6,512 bases of DNA from Treponema sp. UBA4319 (GTDB lineage: Bacteria; Spirochaetota; Spirochaetia; Treponematales; Treponemataceae), in NCBI GenBank assembly GCA_002393865.1, contig DGUD01000199.1, forward strand, positions 1 to 6,512, given 5' to 3'. Position 1 is the stretch's first letter. Each line of letters opens with the position of its first letter. Below are positions 5,000 to 6,512 of this stretch, in pieces. The notes beneath the pieces are model-generated. The model was not told the origin of the DNA and made no database searches. It worked only from the letters and a program-made list of their open reading frames with translations. The position numbers and the translations under genes are program-made.

Positions 5000-6274
5000 T
5001 CACACCTGCGCCAGCGCCTGCGTCAGGTCGGCGATAATGTCGCCCGCGTTCTCTATGCCGACCGACAGGCGTATCAAATCCGGGCTGACGCCGCAGGCAG
5101 CAAGCTCCGCGTCCGACAGCTGGCGGTGGGTAGAAGAGGCCGGATGCAGCACGCAGGTATGCGCGTCCGCCACATGGGTCGCAATCATCGCGACATGCAG
5201 GTGCCGCATGAATTCCTCCGCAGCGGCACGTCCGCCCTTCACGCCGAAGGAGACGACGCCGCAGGTGCCTGAGGGCATATATTTCTGCGCCAGCGCGTAG
5301 TATTTGTTGTCCTTCAGGCCGGGGTAGTTCACCCAGGCGACCTTCTCGTGACCTGACAGGAATTCCGCCACCTTCAGGGCATTCTCGCAATGGCGGGGCA
5401 CACGGACGGCAAGCGACTCAAGCCCAAGGTTCAGCATATAGGCGTTCACCGGAGCCTGCACTGCCCCTAGGTCGCGCATCAGCTGGGCGGTCGCCTTGGT
5501 GATAAAGGCGCCTTCCCTGCCGAATTTCTCCGCGTAGGTGATGCCGTGATAGGATTCGTCCGGCGTGCACAGACCGGGGAAGCGCTCCTTGTGCGCCATC
5601 CAGTCAAAGCGGCCGCCGTCCACAATGGCACCGCCCACGGTGGCATCGTGGCCGTCCATATATTTTGTGGTGGAATGCGTCACGATGTCGGCGCCCCACT
5701 CGATGGGACGGCAGTTTATGGGCGTGGCAAAGGTATTGTCCACGATGAGCGGCACGCCGTGCGCGTGGGCGGCCTTGGCAAAGCGCTCGATGTCAAAAAC
5801 GATGAGCGCGGGGTTCGCGATGGTCTCGCCGAACACAGCCTTGGTGTTGGGGCGGAAGGCGGCCTCCAGCTCGGCGTCCGTGCACTCTGGCGAGACGAAG
5901 GTAAAATCCACGCCCATCTTGCGCATCGTCACGTTGAACAGATTGAAGGTGCCCCCATAAATAGAAGAAGAAACGACCACGTGGTCGCCCTGCGCGGCAA
6001 TATTGAAGACGGCAAAGAAATTGGCCGCCTGCCCGGACCCCGTGAGCATGGCCGCAGTGCCGCCCTCCAGCGCCGCGATTTTTGCCGCAACGTAATCGGA
6101 TGTCGGATTCTGCAGGCGCGAATAGAAGTAGCCGCTCGCCTCCAGATCAAAAAGCCTGCCCATATCGGCGCTCGTATCGTACTTGAATGTCGTGCTCTGC
6201 ACGATGGGAATCATACGCGGCTCGCCGTTGGCCGGCTGGTAGCCCGCCTGAATACATTTTGTCTCTTGTTCCAT
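5000..6274 (-). CDS. metY: O-acetylhomoserine sulfhydrylase (O-acetylhomoserine aminocarboxypropyltransferase)
   Basis: A 424-residue, full-length, PLP-dependent enzyme of the Cys/Met metabolism family. Members of the MetY group make homocysteine from O-acetylhomoserine and sulfide in the cytoplasm, feeding methionine synthesis. The family's features are present: SRLQNPT (52-58) with the phosphate-binding Tyr/Arg pair, the LTGSGQAA cofactor loop (77-84), D179 in VDNTFATP contacting the pyridine nitrogen, the Schiff-base lysine K204 in THSTTKYMDGH, and the C-terminal RLSVGIENAGDI (402-413) that binds the substrate carboxylate. The N-terminal ETKCIQAGYQP and the length of about 425 residues favour sulfhydrylase over the shorter cystathionine gamma-synthase and lyases. 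The start is ATG at 6274 with AAGGA 9 bases upstream. I saw no SAM riboswitch or T-box signature upstream. The substrate (O-acetyl versus O-succinyl) is assigned by overall resemblance. Confidence 0.93.
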   Translation of the reverse strand: MEQETKCIQAGYQPANGEPRMIPIVQSTTFKYDTSADMGRLFDLEASGYFYSRLQNPTSDYVAAKIAALEGGTAAMLTGSGQAANFFAVFNIAAQGDHVVVSSSIYGGTFNLFNVTMRKMGVDFTFVSPECTDAELEAAFRPNTKAVFGETIANPALIVFDIERFAKAAHAHGVPLIVDNTFATPINCRPIEWGADIVTHSTTKYMDGHDATVGGAIVDGGRFDWMAHKERFPGLCTPDESYHGITYAEKFGREGAFITKATAQLMRDLGAVQAPVNAYMLNLGLESLAVRVPRHCENALKVAEFLSGHEKVAWVNYPGLKDNKYYALAQKYMPSGTCGVVSFGVKGGRAAAEEFMRHLHVAMIATHVADAHTCVLHPASSTHRQLSDAELAACGVSPDLIRLSVGIENAGDIIADLTQALAQV

Positions 6275-6283
6275 ACCTGCACA

Positions 6284-6288
6284 TCCTT
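6284..6288 (-). promoter_or_regulatory. Ribosome binding site of metY
   Basis: AAGGA on the minus strand, 9 bases before the ATG at 6274. It supports the chosen start. Confidence 0.6.
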
Positions 6289-6308
6289 TTAAAACAGTTT
6301 GAAAAGCG

Positions 6309-6321
6309 ACCGCCGGGCGGT
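6309..6321 (-). promoter_or_regulatory. Short GC-rich inverted repeat in the metY leader
   Basis: ACCGCCGGGCGGT is self-complementary around one central base. It lies about 35 bases before the metY start and is followed on the minus strand by CGCTTTTC. It could be a weak attenuator hairpin or a protein-binding site; nothing identifies the regulator. Confidence 0.3.
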
Positions 6322-6381
6322 GCCTTTATCTAAGCGGAAACAGCAGACCCGTCCGGAGAGCTATGACATCCCCCGCTAGTC

Positions 6382-6433
6382 CAGCATTTTTTCAGGCAGA
6401 AGCCCTGCAAAAATGCGTTTTTTACGCCTGCTG
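6382..6433 (-). terminator. Structured spacer after the upstream minus-strand frame; possible weak terminator
   Basis: Minus-strand reading gives a small hairpin, GCGT-AAAAA-ACGC, followed by ATTTTT (6409-6427), starting about 20 bases after the TGA at 6448-6450. A wider pairing, CAGCA (6382-6386) with TGCTG (6429-6433) plus GGC (6395-6397) with GCC (6426-6428), encloses it. The 4-bp stem is short, so termination would be inefficient. A leader RNA structure ahead of metY is an alternative reading. Confidence 0.35.
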
Positions 6434-6447
6434 ATTCCCGAACAGCC

Positions 6448-6512
6448 TCAGTCTACACCTTCTTCCGCCCGCAATGCAAGGGCTCTGCCGCCGGAATCCA
6501 ATGCCATCCCCG
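6448..6512 (-). CDS. C-terminal end of an unidentified minus-strand gene, cut by the window edge
   Basis: One minus-strand frame runs from the right edge to a TGA at 6448-6450 and ends GMALDSGGRALALRAEEGVD. Its codons are GC-rich at third positions and the translation looks natural for the GC-rich half, so it is probably the tail of the gene upstream of metY. With about 21 codons visible, no function can be proposed and a chance frame cannot be excluded. Confidence 0.4.
   Translation of the reverse strand, partial: GMALDSGGRALALRAEEGVD

Noticed and set aside
3691..5037. Plus-strand open frame of 448 codons
   Set aside because: It lies antisense to the esterase, whose minus-strand frame carries clear SGNH motifs. 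The plus frame is Arg/Ala/Pro-rich as expected for the shadow of a GC-rich gene, and it runs across the terminator-proximal region without any recognisable motif.
5546..6292. Plus-strand open frame of 248 codons
   Set aside because: It is antisense to metY, which has a full set of family motifs including the PLP lysine. The plus-strand translation has no recognisable domain.
6300..6400. SAM riboswitch or T-box upstream of metY
   Set aside because: Neither the conserved S-box core nor the T-box GGGTGG-ACCGCG type sequence could be found on the minus strand. The ACCGC here belongs to a short local palindrome.

Overview
The window has two unlike halves that face each other. Bases 1 to about 3570 carry five tightly packed plus-strand genes of low to mixed GC. 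Bases 3766 to 6512 carry GC-rich minus-strand metabolic genes. In 60-base samples I counted 19 G+C at 1561-1620 and 14 at 3301-3360, against 40 at 4141-4200. The organism cannot be named from this sequence alone. Double-glycine export leaders next to a MetY-type sulfhydrylase and a CE2-like acetylesterase would suit a gut, rumen or oral anaerobe, such as a Treponema-like spirochaete or a member of the Negativicutes or Clostridia. That placement is inference.

Left half: the order is the tail of a multi-pass membrane protein (1-528), a GG-leader protein carrying a phage T4-type lysozyme domain (534-1523), a predicted secreted protein built from two copies of one domain (1524-2456), a second GG-leader protein that is Gly-rich and appears to be split by a -1 frameshift (2461-2901, continuing in another frame to 3134), and a small membrane protein with two transmembrane helices (3131-3571). 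Gaps are 5, 0 and 4 bases, followed by an ATGA overlap, so this reads as one operon. The two GG-leader genes share a nearly identical leader (17 of 18 residues; 46 of 49 bases) and a related linker just after the cleavage site, but their C-terminal domains are unrelated. My interpretation is an antagonism locus. A conserved export module is joined to interchangeable effectors, each followed by an envelope-located candidate immunity gene. The transporter/C39 peptidase that should cleave at GG is not in the window.

Middle: 3572-3765 holds no convincing gene. It contains the composition boundary and a strong minus-strand intrinsic terminator (3668-3705).

Right half, minus strand: a partial reading frame enters at the right edge and ends at 6448. 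After a structured spacer comes an O-acetylhomoserine sulfhydrylase (metY, 5000-6274), then an SGNH/CE2-like carbohydrate acetylesterase (3766-4920), then the terminator. These look like ordinary chromosomal genes with no evident link to the antagonism operon.
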